DNA from: Heligmosomoides polygyrus polygyrus
Taxonomy: Eukaryota > Nematoda > Chromadorea > Rhabditida > Heligmosomidae
Direction: 5' to 3'
DNA length: 64,000 nt
NCBI GenBank assembly: GCA_947396885.1
Contig: OX377202.1
Location: 72,326,643 to 72,390,642 of the forward strand
Below the pieces are notes generated by a model that saw only the letters and a list, made by a program, of their open reading frames with translations, was not told where the DNA came from and ran no database searches. This document shows, piece by piece, positions 23,111 through 32,253 of this stretch (position 1 is its first letter; every line of letters starts with the position of its first letter). Both the position numbers and the translations under genes were made by a program.

Positions 23111-23520
23111 CACTTATCGTACTAGGTTGTCCGGAATGTCTTCGGCGCTTTGAGTGCTTCACTTTGAACTACCATAAATTTGCCAAACCTTATCGGATTT
23201 AGTTGGGATCAGGGGTGCACATTTAACGGTTAACGATTTGACGGATTTAATGAATTAACGGCATTTTCCTTTAAAATCTGACTTAACGACTTAACGGAAA
23301 TTTTCAGAATTTTAACGAATTTTTTAACGGATCGTTTACTCAATAAGTTTGTCACTTTTCCTCTTGGTCTTTACTAGTATCATAGGCCTCATCCTCACGA
23401 TTTCTTTTTTATAATTATATCCATGCTATTTTTCATTTGAGGCTTCAAAAGTAATGCATTTAGGAGCTATAAAAGTTCCTCTCCGAACCGCCAAGCTCGT
23501 CAGCAATTCTACTATTCATA

Positions 23521-23774
23521 GGGCATATGCTGTACTTCGTCGCCCTGTCAGCAACGATCCTGGGCGGGTGCTATGCAGTGCGTTTTGCACACCCCGTCGC
23601 CGACAGCTCGACAACGGGTTGCCACAGTGTCGCAAGTCTGTGGAGGGTTGGCGTCGGCGACGCTTTCGCGTGCACTCTAATCCGGCAGGCAGGGTCTAGA
23701 GCGCTGTCGGCAACAGTTTGCCGGTGACTGGTCGCCGCGTCGCTGACGGCAACGAAGTACACATAACATATGCC
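23521..23774. mobile_element. 254-bp MITE inside the hAT element
   Basis: GGGCATATGCTGTACTTCGT at the left pairs with ACGAAGTACACATAACATAT and GCC at the right. TA flanks both sides (23519-23520 and 23775-23776). The interior is GC-rich, unlike the AT-rich hAT around it. A TA duplication suggests Tc1/mariner-type mobilisation. Confidence 0.65.
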
Positions 23775-24029
23775 TAAGATACTGTCCGGCCCCCTCGAAG
23801 GATCTGCCTATCCCAAAATATTTCTGCTCGCCACCCGGAACAGTCGGGACGGAGAGAGTGCTTCTAGCCGCTAGAAAATTGGAAACCTTCCTTTTCTGAT
23901 CGTTAACATTCCACTATGGGCTTTTAGGTGTACTTTTATTATTTTTTTTGGTGCACATAGGCTTGAAGAAGGTTGCCTTGTAGGGCAGCCCTACACAATA
24001 GCGTTCTACCCCAATAATGAACTGATCTA

Positions 24030-24165
24030 AATAAATAAATAAATAAATAAATAAATCTAGGCCATTTCGTACGCAACTGGATATACATGTGCCTTCCTGC
24101 CAAAACAAATATCTATTAAGTGCATGTGGTGACACTCCCCCCCCCCCCCCCGAGCCTATTTCCGC
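24030..24165. repeat. TAAA microsatellite and R-B fragment
   Basis: (AAAT)n at 24030-24056 is followed by text matching 15700-15800 (CAACTGGATATACATGTGCC against TAACTGGACATACACATGCC). A run of C lies at about 24137-24151. Confidence 0.6.
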
Positions 24166-24749
24166 CGTTGCTTCGATACTTAGTGGGCTGCTGCCCGCAT
24201 CGAGACTGTACATGCTCGATGAATACTGACTCAAAACGGTTTCGCACAGAACTAGGAACGCGAAGGAACTCCAGGATCCGTCTAGTCTCGTGTAGATTTT
24301 AAGGTGTCTTGCAGCTGCTATGCGGGCACCAGCCCAAGAAGTACCGTTCTCGTGATCGATAGTTCCGTACCTGGCGGACCTCTTCTTCTTGCACACTCTG
24401 AAGACAATTTGCTGTTGAAAGCTGGTTTATTTTGCTGTCCACCCTATGTTGATAGTAAATTGATGTGTTACATTGTAGTACATATGTTGCATTGCGTTCG
24501 TTGAATTTTATTTCTGATCTGTCGAGCTAGGAACATAAACCGCTTTTCCTGATTTTTCTCATTTGAAATAACAGTTTGCAGCCAATTTATGTTTTAACGA
24601 AATTTAACGATTTACCGGAAATTTAACGAAAACTTTCCGTTAAATAAATTCGTTTAAAAAAATTAACGCCCAGAACTTTGTGTGCGCCCCTGGTTGGGAT
24701 AAGCACCGTTCTAATTAGCACACTTTTGCCTGTGGGACACTTGTTGACT

Positions 24750-25140
24750 TATTCCATCAGCGAAAAATTAGACGGTCGAGATTCGACAAAATCCATGAAA
24801 GTTGTTTTAGCCTGGTCCTGATTGGTGAAGGTTTTACCAGCGAGAATGTTCTAAAGTGGTTGGAAAGATATTAGTTTGGAGAGATATTTGGAGAATATGG
24901 CGGGTGAGGCAGAATTTCAACCCTTAATTCGTTCAATTCTCGAATAGTGATTTGTGAAACGTGCGGGCGGCCGTTATCGCGCAAAAGAATCGGGCCTCTT
25001 CTGCTGACCACTTCTCGCAGAAGTTGACGCAATTTTCGGTGCATTTTCGTCGATTTCCTTACAGTAGGACTCTGCTGTGATCATTTGACCTGATGCCGAA
25101 AAATTGTAATGGATCACGTCAGACAGAGCGAAAATTCTGT
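24750..25140 (-). pseudogene. Mariner transposase fragment (element 1)
   Basis: Minus-strand translation, with a frameshift between blocks, gives VIHYNFSASGQMITAESYC, then LLRDNGRPHVSQ, then EILPHPPYSPN. These correspond to the second catalytic-Asp block (usually DNARPH) and the PHPPYSPDLAPSDYH block of mariner transposases (DD34D class). The third catalytic Asp is replaced and a stop follows. The N-terminal half is absent. The hAT insertion separates this fragment from the 3' end of the element. It is a dead transposase remnant. Confidence 0.85.
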
Positions 25141-25240
25141 ACAGGAAGTAGCATTAATGCGCAATGCAAGTTGAATTTTTACTTAATAGACGAATGAAAG
25201 AAGAAGCACAAACGCTGAGAACTTTCCGGACATCCTAATA

Positions 25241-25440
25241 TATATCCTTATTTACTTCTTTTCTTAGCTTGCTTTCATTCAACCAAAATGAGAAACACAC
25301 GTCATTGATTAAACGATCTTCATCAAAAAATATGTGATGAATATCGTATTGTATATTCCTCAACACGCCTTGACCATGAGCGCGGCACTGTAGTAGCGAA
25401 ATTCAGCTAAGTTTCCTTTTGCTATTCTGTTTTTTTTTTT
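25241..25440. other. Short anonymous stretch before LINE copy 1
   Basis: No gene seen. The exact 5' end of the following LINE cannot be placed. Confidence 0.4.
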
Positions 25441-25613
25441 GCTCTGGTTATTTTTTGTTTTACTTAGTTGTTTATTTGTTTCTAAAACTTCAATTTTATT
25501 TCTTTCAAACTTTACTTTTTATCGTTTCTAACACGTTTTTTTTCTTTGATATTTGTTCCTTGGAGTTTGTTTTGCGTGCATTGATTCGTTTTTGTTGATT
25601 GAAGAGGTCAATA

Positions 25614-25975
25614 TGTCACAGCGAGCAAGGGTCAACAAAAAGCCTTCCGAACTTTCTAACAAGTGCGGCAATAAAGGCGAAGAGCTAACCGCTACAAATG
25701 CCAGTTCTCCCGCCCTCCAGGACTTTTCTAAATTGTCCGCAAACGAGCTTATTAGCGCTGTCCTTGAGCGAAACAAAGACACTATTATTGAACAAATGCT
25801 TCTCGCTCTGATTTCAAAATTACTGCAGGAAATGTCGGAGTGCATCGAGACTGAGAAGGGCGAAAGAAGCATTGTCATCGAGTGGCTGCCGGAGCCGGCT
25901 GGTGATCTTACCCCCTCAGCGAAACAGAGACCAAAAGAGGCATTTGCTGTCTGGTCAAAAACACGATTACCCTGA
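25614..25975 (+). pseudogene. LINE ORF1 fragment
   Basis: From ATG 25614 the frame reads MSQRARVNKKPSELSNKCG and continues through a predicted helical stretch (EQMLLALISKLLQEMSECIE) to a segment with RSIVIEWLPEPAGDLTPSAK. A short RSIV(I/V) segment followed by a PEA-P-D-L-P-SA pattern is typical of ORF1 proteins of nematode CR1-like LINEs, which bind nucleic acid. The frame ends prematurely where the endonuclease frame begins. The remaining ORF1 and the endonuclease N-terminus are deleted. Confidence 0.6.
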
Positions 25976-26575
25976 TTGCTGTTACTACTCCTCCTTGTCT
26001 CAAGTCAGATATACTTTGCCTCGACGCTTTCGATACAACACATCTGGCTGCGTTTAGAATAATTCTAGTGTACCGCCCGCCCAATACAAACGCAAATGAA
26101 GATGATTCCCTCATAGATGCAATGCTTCAGCTTTGTCTCTCGAATGACCACTTGTTAATGCTAGGAGACTTCAACCTTGATATAGATTGGATTCAACACA
26201 GTAGACCTACTAGTCAGCATAATGCGAAATTTGTTGAGTTGTTTAAATGCTTTAAGCTGTCGCAACAAGTAAGAAAACCGACTCGTGGTGATTCAATTCT
26301 GGATATAGTTCTGACTTCATCGCAAACTGTGATGAATGTGGCAGTCCTTCCCCCTTTCGCTTCCTCTGATCACAACATTGTAGCGTTTGATGCCCCATTT
26401 CCATCAGTTGACCATCGTGTGTTACCCCTCCTAAATTTTAGCAGAGCAGATTACTTTGGTTTGGACAATTACTTTATGAGCATAGATTGGAGGGCAGTTT
26501 TTGAGGGATATCAAAACATCGATGACCTGTATAAGCGGTTTTGTCGCGTGGTCTATCGTGGCTTATCCACTCACC
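25960..26575 (+). pseudogene. LINE AP-endonuclease, C-terminal half
   Basis: The frame reads AFRIILVYRPPNT, then LMLGDFNLDIDW (catalytic GDFN), then DSILDIVLTS and ASSDHNIVAFD (catalytic SDH). These are the last motifs of the APE-type endonuclease that nicks target DNA for LINE integration. The N-terminal catalytic Asn and Glu motifs are missing, consistent with a deletion joining ORF1 to this domain. The frame runs on toward the RT linker and is interrupted at ~26580 by unrelated repetitive DNA. Confidence 0.85.
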
Positions 26576-26579
26576 AGCG

Positions 26580-27592
26580 TCGGTTGCGGGCTTCGCCGGG
26601 CTAGCCGCTAGGCTAGGCTAGCCGGCTTCGCCGGCGTCGTGTGTGGTGAACCATGTGGGATCAGAAACCCAACCCAACCTCGACTAGCCGGCTTCGCCGG
26701 CGTCGTGTGTGGTGAGCCATGTGGGATCAGAAACCCAACCCAACCTCGAGCCCGCCAGGGTCCCCACAACCCAGGCTTCGCCCGCACCCGACTGGCAACC
26801 GACGCTGAGTAAGGAAGCATCCCTAGCGTTGATATCGAAAAAGTGCAGAAAAGAGTAACCGGCCGTCATTGTGCACAATGGAGAGAGATTCGGTATTTGA
26901 GGACAGATTCGTCAACAGAGTGGGGTAATGGTCAAGGTAGGGCTGTAGACATAGAGGAAAATTGAACGGAAGAAATGCTATCTGCGATGCAAAACAATAG
27001 TAAAAATGTGCAAAAAAGAGCAGGCGGTTGTCATACTGCACAGTGGAAAAGGATTCAATTTATTATCGAGTCGTAGCTTCCCTGGTAGTGGGGTAGTGGT
27101 AAAAGTATGGCGGCAAACATAGAGGTAAATTGAAACAAAAAAAGACTTATGTTAGGCAAAATAGCAAAAAAGATGCAGAACGGAGCAACCCGTTGCCATA
27201 CTGAACAGTGGAGGAGGATTCAATTTTTGTAGTAGCAGCAACCCTGGTAGTGGGGTAGTGGTAAAAGTATGGCGGTAAAAATAGTGGAAGGTTGCACCAC
27301 ACAGGAGAGCTGGGAAGGAACACTGAGGTATGATCACTAGACACGTATTGGGAGGAGACCTCTTTCGAAATCACCCTACGTCAGGCAGCCTCCTTCGAAA
27401 TCACCCTACGTCAGGCAGTCGATGGCAGTCGATGGTAAACAACATTGGTGGACAACTGTCCAGCGTCTTCGTTTGGACAACTGGCAACCGCACCGCAAAC
27501 TTGGGTGATTAAACCGCCTAGCTAGCCAGTGTACGAATTGCGGGTGGCTAACATCGGACAAAAAACCCTTCCTCTTTTATATATGGGAGGAT
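26580..27592. repeat. Complex tandem-repeat block inserted in the LINE
   Basis: Contains two copies of a ~68-bp unit (CTAGCCGGCTTCGCCGGCGT with GTGGGATCAGAAACCCAACC, ~26615-26755). It also has ~2.8 copies of a ~165-bp unit around GGTAGTGGGGTAGTGGTAAA (26835-27295) and two copies of TTCGAAATCACCCTACGTCA (27364-27418). CAGCGTCGGTTGC at 26577 pairs with GGCAACCGACGCTG near 26797. It interrupts the LINE coding sequence, so it is younger. The element type is unknown. Confidence 0.65.
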
Positions 27593-28330
27593 GTACCATT
27601 TGATTCGTTGAAAGCTCCAGTTTAGAAGTTCCCCAAACATATCTTAAATCTTATAGCACAAAAAGAACGGCTTTATAACTTGTTACCATACCCACTCTTC
27701 CATCCGCAGTGCAACAAAATATGTAAGGAGTTAGATCACCATTTACGAAGGTTTTTAGCTTACAAAGAGAAGATTGCGTCGAGAAGTCGGAATAAAAGGC
27801 CCTATTTTCGTTAATGCGCTCTAAACTAAAATCACAGGCAGTGCTTTCTATTTTGAGGGATGACGATGGTACTCTCTACAGGAACGATTTCCAAAAAGCT
27901 GAAGCACTGGCAAGTTTTTTGCCTCCGTGTTTACTTCAAGACCAGAAAATGCTTTATTTGAACAAAGCAATGTTGACACACATGCGAAGGCAGCTGAGTT
28001 GAAAATTCAGGGCCGTTTTGAATTTCTTGTGCAGGTAAGGGAAGTTCTAAATGTAATGAAGAGACTAAAATGCTCTACCAGCGCAACGTTTGACGGAATT
28101 CCACAAATAGTTTCTAAAAAGTGTGCACCTTCTCTTTCTAAACCTCTATCCATAATTTTTAACATCTCTTTATTTTACAGTGAAGTTCCCGAAATTTGGA
28201 AACAATCTATTCTTACTGCTATTCCAAAAAATGCCAATCCAGAGTTAGTTTCTTCCTATCGCCCCATAAGCATAACTCCGACTCCGATAAAAGTGTTGGA
28301 AAGCATTATTCGAGACGTGCTTTCGGAAAT
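27593..28330 (+). pseudogene. LINE reverse-transcriptase N-terminal part
   Basis: After VPFDSLKAP and an in-frame stop, the sequence encodes LINLIAQKERLY-like linker text. In another frame it gives VREVLNVMKRLKCSTSATFD, EVPEIWKQSILTAIPKNA and SSYRPISITPTPIKVLESII, the RT-0 to RT-2 (fingers) blocks. Several frameshifts break it. The palm motifs with the catalytic Asp residues are absent because the sequence jumps directly to the post-FADD region near 28340. Confidence 0.85.
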
Positions 28331-28344
28331 CAGCCTAATATTAA

Positions 28345-29035
28345 TTACGAATTCAACAACTATGATTTCCAATCTGTATATGAGGTTTGCGACCTTGGAA
28401 TTTTTATTGACCATAAGCTTAATTTTGCAACGCATATTGATGTTATTGTACGGAAAGCATTTTCCATTCTTTTTCTAATTTATAGAAACATTAAATCTAA
28501 TGACAGAGCCATACTGATTAGTTTATATAAGTCTTATATTATTCCAATAGTTGAGTATTGTTCAAAAGTTTGGAGTCCTTTCACAAAGAAGTTTCAAGCA
28601 GAAATTGAGAGCGTTCAAAAAACCTTCACAAAAATTTTGTTTTATAGGTGTGTATCCCTCACCAATGATTTTGGAGAGCTACCAAATTATCAAGAAAGGC
28701 TCAGGCTTTTTAACGTTAAGAACCACCTTTATAGACACATTTTCCATAACTTAGTTTTGTGCTTTAAAGTTTTGAATGGAGAATCTCGGCTTAGTGCTAG
28801 CAAGTATAGAACATTTTTGCCAACGATGGGTCATCGAAATATCTATAGATTCCATTGTCCCAAAATAAAGAGTAAGAATCGTGAAAAAGTCTTCAACTCC
28901 CTTTTCCCTCGTAGTGCTCGTTGGTTACAGATGTTGCCTGCTAGCCTCTTAGAAGCTCCAAATGTGGGTGTTTCTAAAATGAGATTGAAGAAAATAGATT
29001 TGCTTGCAACATTGCACATTGTTGGCATTATCTAG
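28345..29035 (+). pseudogene. LINE reverse-transcriptase C-terminal domain
   Basis: The frame includes VCDLGIFIDHKLNFATHID, SLYKSYIIPIVEYCSKVWSP, SVQKTFTKILFYRCV, LPNYQERLRLFNV and MGHRNIYRFHCPK, and ends at the native-looking stop 29033-29035. This is the thumb and C-terminal part of CR1-like RTs. It is well conserved against copy 2. With the catalytic palm deleted, the protein cannot function. Confidence 0.88.
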
Positions 29036-29661
29036 AAGCAATGTTCGGTTTCTATTTTATTTTTACTCTCTTTATTTTTTTCCGAAATTTCTCACATTCT
29101 GTTGTTTTTGTCTTACTGGTTAGCCCTTCATCAACCCCTGGTTTTTTTCAGTGTTGTGTTTTCTTTTCTAAATTGTAACCTTGATGATTTTCTTATTCTC
29201 AGCACTTAGTTTTAATAATGTTTCCTTTTTTTTCTTCGTTTTGTGTTTGTTGTTTGTTTTTCTCTATATTTGCCTCCCCAAAATTTTTTCACCCTTTTTT
29301 TCCCACGTTTCCCCAAGCAGCAGTTATGTGGGAAGTGATGAAGGAAGTCGACGGACCTACTAAGTTGGTATCCGGAGCCGTTACTCTTGAACGACTTGCA
29401 GTGTTTTCGGACCGCTGCTCCTCTTCGTCAGTTTCCCACCATTTCCCATTGTTCCGGCCTGTTCATAACTGTCTTGTTGTATCATAATTGACTAATTCTT
29501 CTGCAGATATCGCGTCCTTACTCTTCAATACTGTTCTGAGCTTAAAGTTTTGATATGTTGAGGTTTTCATTTTATTCTCATTTGTTTCATTAAGTATACC
29601 GTGTCCTTACAGTTGTCGTTGCGCACAATTATGCTGCAAATAAATAAATAAATAAATAAAT

Positions 29662-29774
29662 ATCGATATGTATGTAATGTGTTGAATACTGAACACCACA
29701 ACGACCTCAGGGAAAACTTTCTAATACATTCAATGCTAAAGGGTTGTCATGTATTATCTATGTGTACCGATCTT
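29662..29774. other. Short spacer
   Basis: Anonymous sequence between the LINE tail and repeat R-A. Confidence 0.4.
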
Positions 29775-29947
29775 TAAAAACCTTTTCTGGAGCTATCTTT
29801 GCTGTTTGTGAAGAAATAAGGCGGCGTGACAGGGTGATGGTCGAGAGCTAACGTCGACCAGCTGCCTACCTATAGCGTCAATACCGAAATATGGGAATTG
29901 GGGTCGAATTCCTTGGCTGTAGGGAAGTGTATCAGTTTATGCAATTA
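29775..29947. repeat. Repeat R-A, copy 2, left part
   Basis: ATCTTTGCTGTTTGTGAA, CTAACGTCGACCAGCTGCCT, GGGGTCGAATTCCTTGGCTG and GTGTATCAGTTTATGC match 44545-44698. The match stops exactly where LINE copy 2 begins and resumes at about 36008. Confidence 0.85.
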
Positions 29948-30434
29948 TTTTATTTATTTATTGCACCATAATTGTGCGTTCAGATAACTGCATATTAGGA
30001 AACAGTATACTTGGAGAAACAAAGTGAGAAACGAAATGAAAACCTCAACAATTCAAAATGGTAATCTCACCACCAGCACGATATAAAGAGTGAGCAGTGA
30101 GGCATCAGCTGAAGAAAGACAGTGAATTATAATATAACGAAACAACGAACTGACCGGAACAGTGGGGAACTGGTGAAGAGGAGCAGTGATCCATAAACAC
30201 TGCAAGTCACACGAGGGTAACATCTCCGGATACCAACTTATTGTTAGTAGGCCCGTCAATGTCAATGACTTCGTCAATGTCCACACAACTGCTGATTGGG
30301 AGAACGTGCGACAAAAAAAGGGGTGAGGAAATTTCTAGGAGACATTACTGGAGCACAGAACAAAGAAACTGGGAAAACTATTAGGTTTAGCCATAAGTTT
30401 TGCAACAAAATTTGTCTTCGAACAAACAAAAAAG

Positions 30435-30865
30435 AATATACCACAATGGAAAAACGACTGACTCAAACGAAATGATTGCCGTTACTCTCAATGAGTTTCT
30501 TTCGCTTTTCATGCAATGAGTGGATTACACCTCTGTAGAATTCGGTCGGTTGCGACCTGCAGAAGTCGTGTACCACCGCCGTGACCTCGTCAACTTCGGC
30601 GAAGTGCCTACTTTGGAGATCCATCGACCGAAGCAGATATCAGTCAGACGGCGCAATGTGCGGACTGTATGATGGTTGCTTGATTTTGGTCCAGCTCATT
30701 TCCAAGATTTTTTCCAGCGTCTGAACTGCCGTAAGCGGTCGGCTGTTGCCCTGTTTGATGAAATATTGCCTCGTATCAACTTCTTTCTCAACTAAATTTT
30801 GCTGAATCTGATCGAGATGTTGGCAGAAGCGAGCGCCGAGGATGGTTTGACTGCGCGGAGTCAAA
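30435..30865 (-). pseudogene. Mariner transposase C-terminal fragment (element 2)
   Basis: The minus frame gives QYFIKQGNSRPLTAVQTLEK, in place of the usual HDNARPH, then QPSYSPHIAPSD followed by a stop, then LRSMDLQSRHFAEVDEV and a C-terminus FYRGVIHSLHEKRKKLIES. This is the C-terminal half of a DD34D transposase. The second catalytic Asp is lost (QGNSRP) and a stop follows the third (APSD). The N-terminal DNA-binding half is not recognisable. Confidence 0.85.
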
Positions 30866-30879
30866 CCATCCTCGGCGCT
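30832..30879. repeat. Perfect 21-bp inverted repeat inside mariner 2
   Basis: AGCGCCGAGGATGGTTTGACT (30832-30852, 21 bp; first 20 AGCGCCGAGGATGGTTTGAC) is exactly complementary to 30859-30879 across a 6-nt loop GCGCGG. It marks a local inverted duplication of transposase sequence, beyond which the reading frame is lost. Confidence 0.9.
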
Positions 30880-31689
30880 ATCGCCTTATCGCTGGTAAGG
30901 ATTCGATCCAGGCCCCCTCGCTTGAACCGGTGCCGGAGCTCTCGGCAGTCGGAGGCACAGCGATTTACTTCGGTTTCCGTCAACACATGAGTCACTGACG
31001 AAGGCGATTTTGGTGACCTTCCAATCTCCTGCCGGCGACGATCGGTGGTTCACTGGAAGGCGTGGAGATCAGAGTCAAGTCAAAGCGTGATTTAAGAAGA
31101 ATTCGAGTTGATGGGTTGGCGCAAGCACCCTTTGTTTGCAGCAGTTGGTCTTCCCGGGACTGCTTTGCCTTTGTTGCCCTTCTGGGCGGAGAGGAACTTC
31201 TGATACCACCTCCAGTAATTTATTCGGTTAGAAGAGAACTTGCCGGTGGCCTTCTGGATGTGCTGGAACACCGTCGCTAAGTTACTGTCGAGTTTGAACT
31301 AATTGAAAATGAAATCACACACTTTTTCACTTTCAGTGGTCGTTGTTCTAGAGGGCAAAACTTTTCAACAACGCAAGCAAAATTAATGAATCATAACTCA
31401 ACATGATCGCTAGGGAACAAAAAAAAATTTAAACAGAATATAATACTTCAGCTGGTTTACTTTGAATTCCAGAACAAACAGAAATTTTGCAAAACTTATG
31501 ACTCAACCTAATACTAAGACTCAGTGGTGAGAATAAGGTGGTCATCAAGGTAAAAAACAAAAGGGAATCAAGGTGTAACAGTGGAACAAAAGCATGGGTT
31601 AATGTAGAACTTTGGCAAACACAACAGAATGTGAGAGATTTAGTGAAATAGGAAACCAAACTCTGCCTCTACTAAATCGACATTCTTCA

Positions 31690-32236
31690 ATCTCATCGTT
31701 AACACACCCACAATTGGTGTTTCTAAGAGGCTAGAAGGTAATATCTGTAGCGGGCACCTCAATAGAAAAGAAAGCTGAGGACTTTTCCATACTTTTCACG
31801 ATTCCCTCTCTTTACTTTAGAACACTGGAATCTATAGATATTTCGGTGAGCCAGCGTTGGCAGAACTGTCCAATACTTGCTAGCTCCAAGCCGAGATTCC
31901 CCTTTCAATACTTTAAAGCACAAGACTAACGATAAATCATTGAGAAAGCGTCTGTAGAGGAGGCTTTCCAGGTTAGAAAGCCTAACCCTCTCTTGATAAT
32001 TTGGCAACTCTCTAGTGTTATTCGTGCAGAATACACATCTATAAAACAAAATTTTTGTGAAAGTCTTATGAACACTCCCGATTTTGGCTTGAAACATCCA
32101 AATCTGTGAACAATACTCTATTAAAGAAATGACATAAGACTTGTACAGACTAACGAATAAAACGATTAAACTACGATTAGATTTTATGTTTCCACAAATT
32201 ATAATAGAAAAAGGATAAAAACCCTTATCTTACAAT
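31690..32236 (-). pseudogene. LINE copy 2 RT C-terminal part
   Basis: The minus translation includes SLYKSYVISLIEYC, SVHKTFTKILFYRCV, LPNYQERVRLSNLE, VLCFKVLKGESRLGASKYW and LAHRNIYRFQCSK. It corresponds block by block to copy 1 (28490-29035). Frameshifts and a stop near the end break it. Upstream it is cut by the RTE at 32237 and continues at 35684. Confidence 0.85.
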
Positions 32237-32247
32237 AGTGTCAATAT
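32237..32247. repeat. RTE target-site duplication, 3' side
   Basis: AGTGTCAATAT here is repeated exactly at 35673-35683. It brackets the RTE and restores LINE continuity if one copy and the RTE are removed. Confidence 0.92.
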
Positions 32248-32253
32248 CACCTG

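Larger units (their letters stand above)
23210..24692. mobile_element. hAT-type element inside mariner 1
   Basis: A perfect 8-bp duplication GTTGGGAT lies at 23202-23209 and 24693-24700. Termini are CAGGGGTGCACA and, inwards on the right, CAGGGGCGCACACA, the CAGGGG class typical of hAT. Both subterminal zones are packed with TTAACG/CGTTAA repeats, the usual layout of hAT transposase-binding sites. No transposase frame remains, so the element is non-autonomous. The interior carries a MITE, an R-B fragment and a TAAA microsatellite. Confidence 0.9.
23122..25238 (-). mobile_element. Mariner element 1, split by a hAT insertion
   Basis: TA flanks both ends (23120-23121 and 25239-25240). Ends read CTAGGTTGTCCGGAATGTCT on the left and, inwards on the right, TTAGGATGTCCGGAAAGTTC, matching the TTAGGTTG start typical of mariner. 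Without the hAT and its duplication the element would be only ~626 bp, so much of the transposase gene is deleted. It is inactive. Confidence 0.85.
25440..29661 (+). mobile_element. CR1-like LINE, copy 1 (degraded)
   Basis: Fragments of ORF1, AP-endonuclease and reverse transcriptase occur in the right order on the plus strand. A ~600-bp 3' UTR follows, then an AAATA-type microsatellite tail at 29636-29661, a usual CR1-like ending. A ~1-kb foreign block lies at 26580-27592. The 3' UTR is shared in detail with the reversed copy at 29948-32236, which confirms the element. Confidence 0.85.
30381..31511 (-). mobile_element. Mariner element 2, 1131 bp, in LINE 3' UTR
   Basis: TA duplicates flank it at 30379-30380 and 31512-31513. 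The ends read TTAGGTTTAGCCATAAGTTT and, inwards on the right, TTAGGTTGAGTCATAAGTTT, the canonical mariner terminal repeat. Length is near that of intact mariners (~1.3 kb), but the coding region is broken. The LINE 3' UTR continues in register on both sides, which proves the insertion. Confidence 0.9.
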
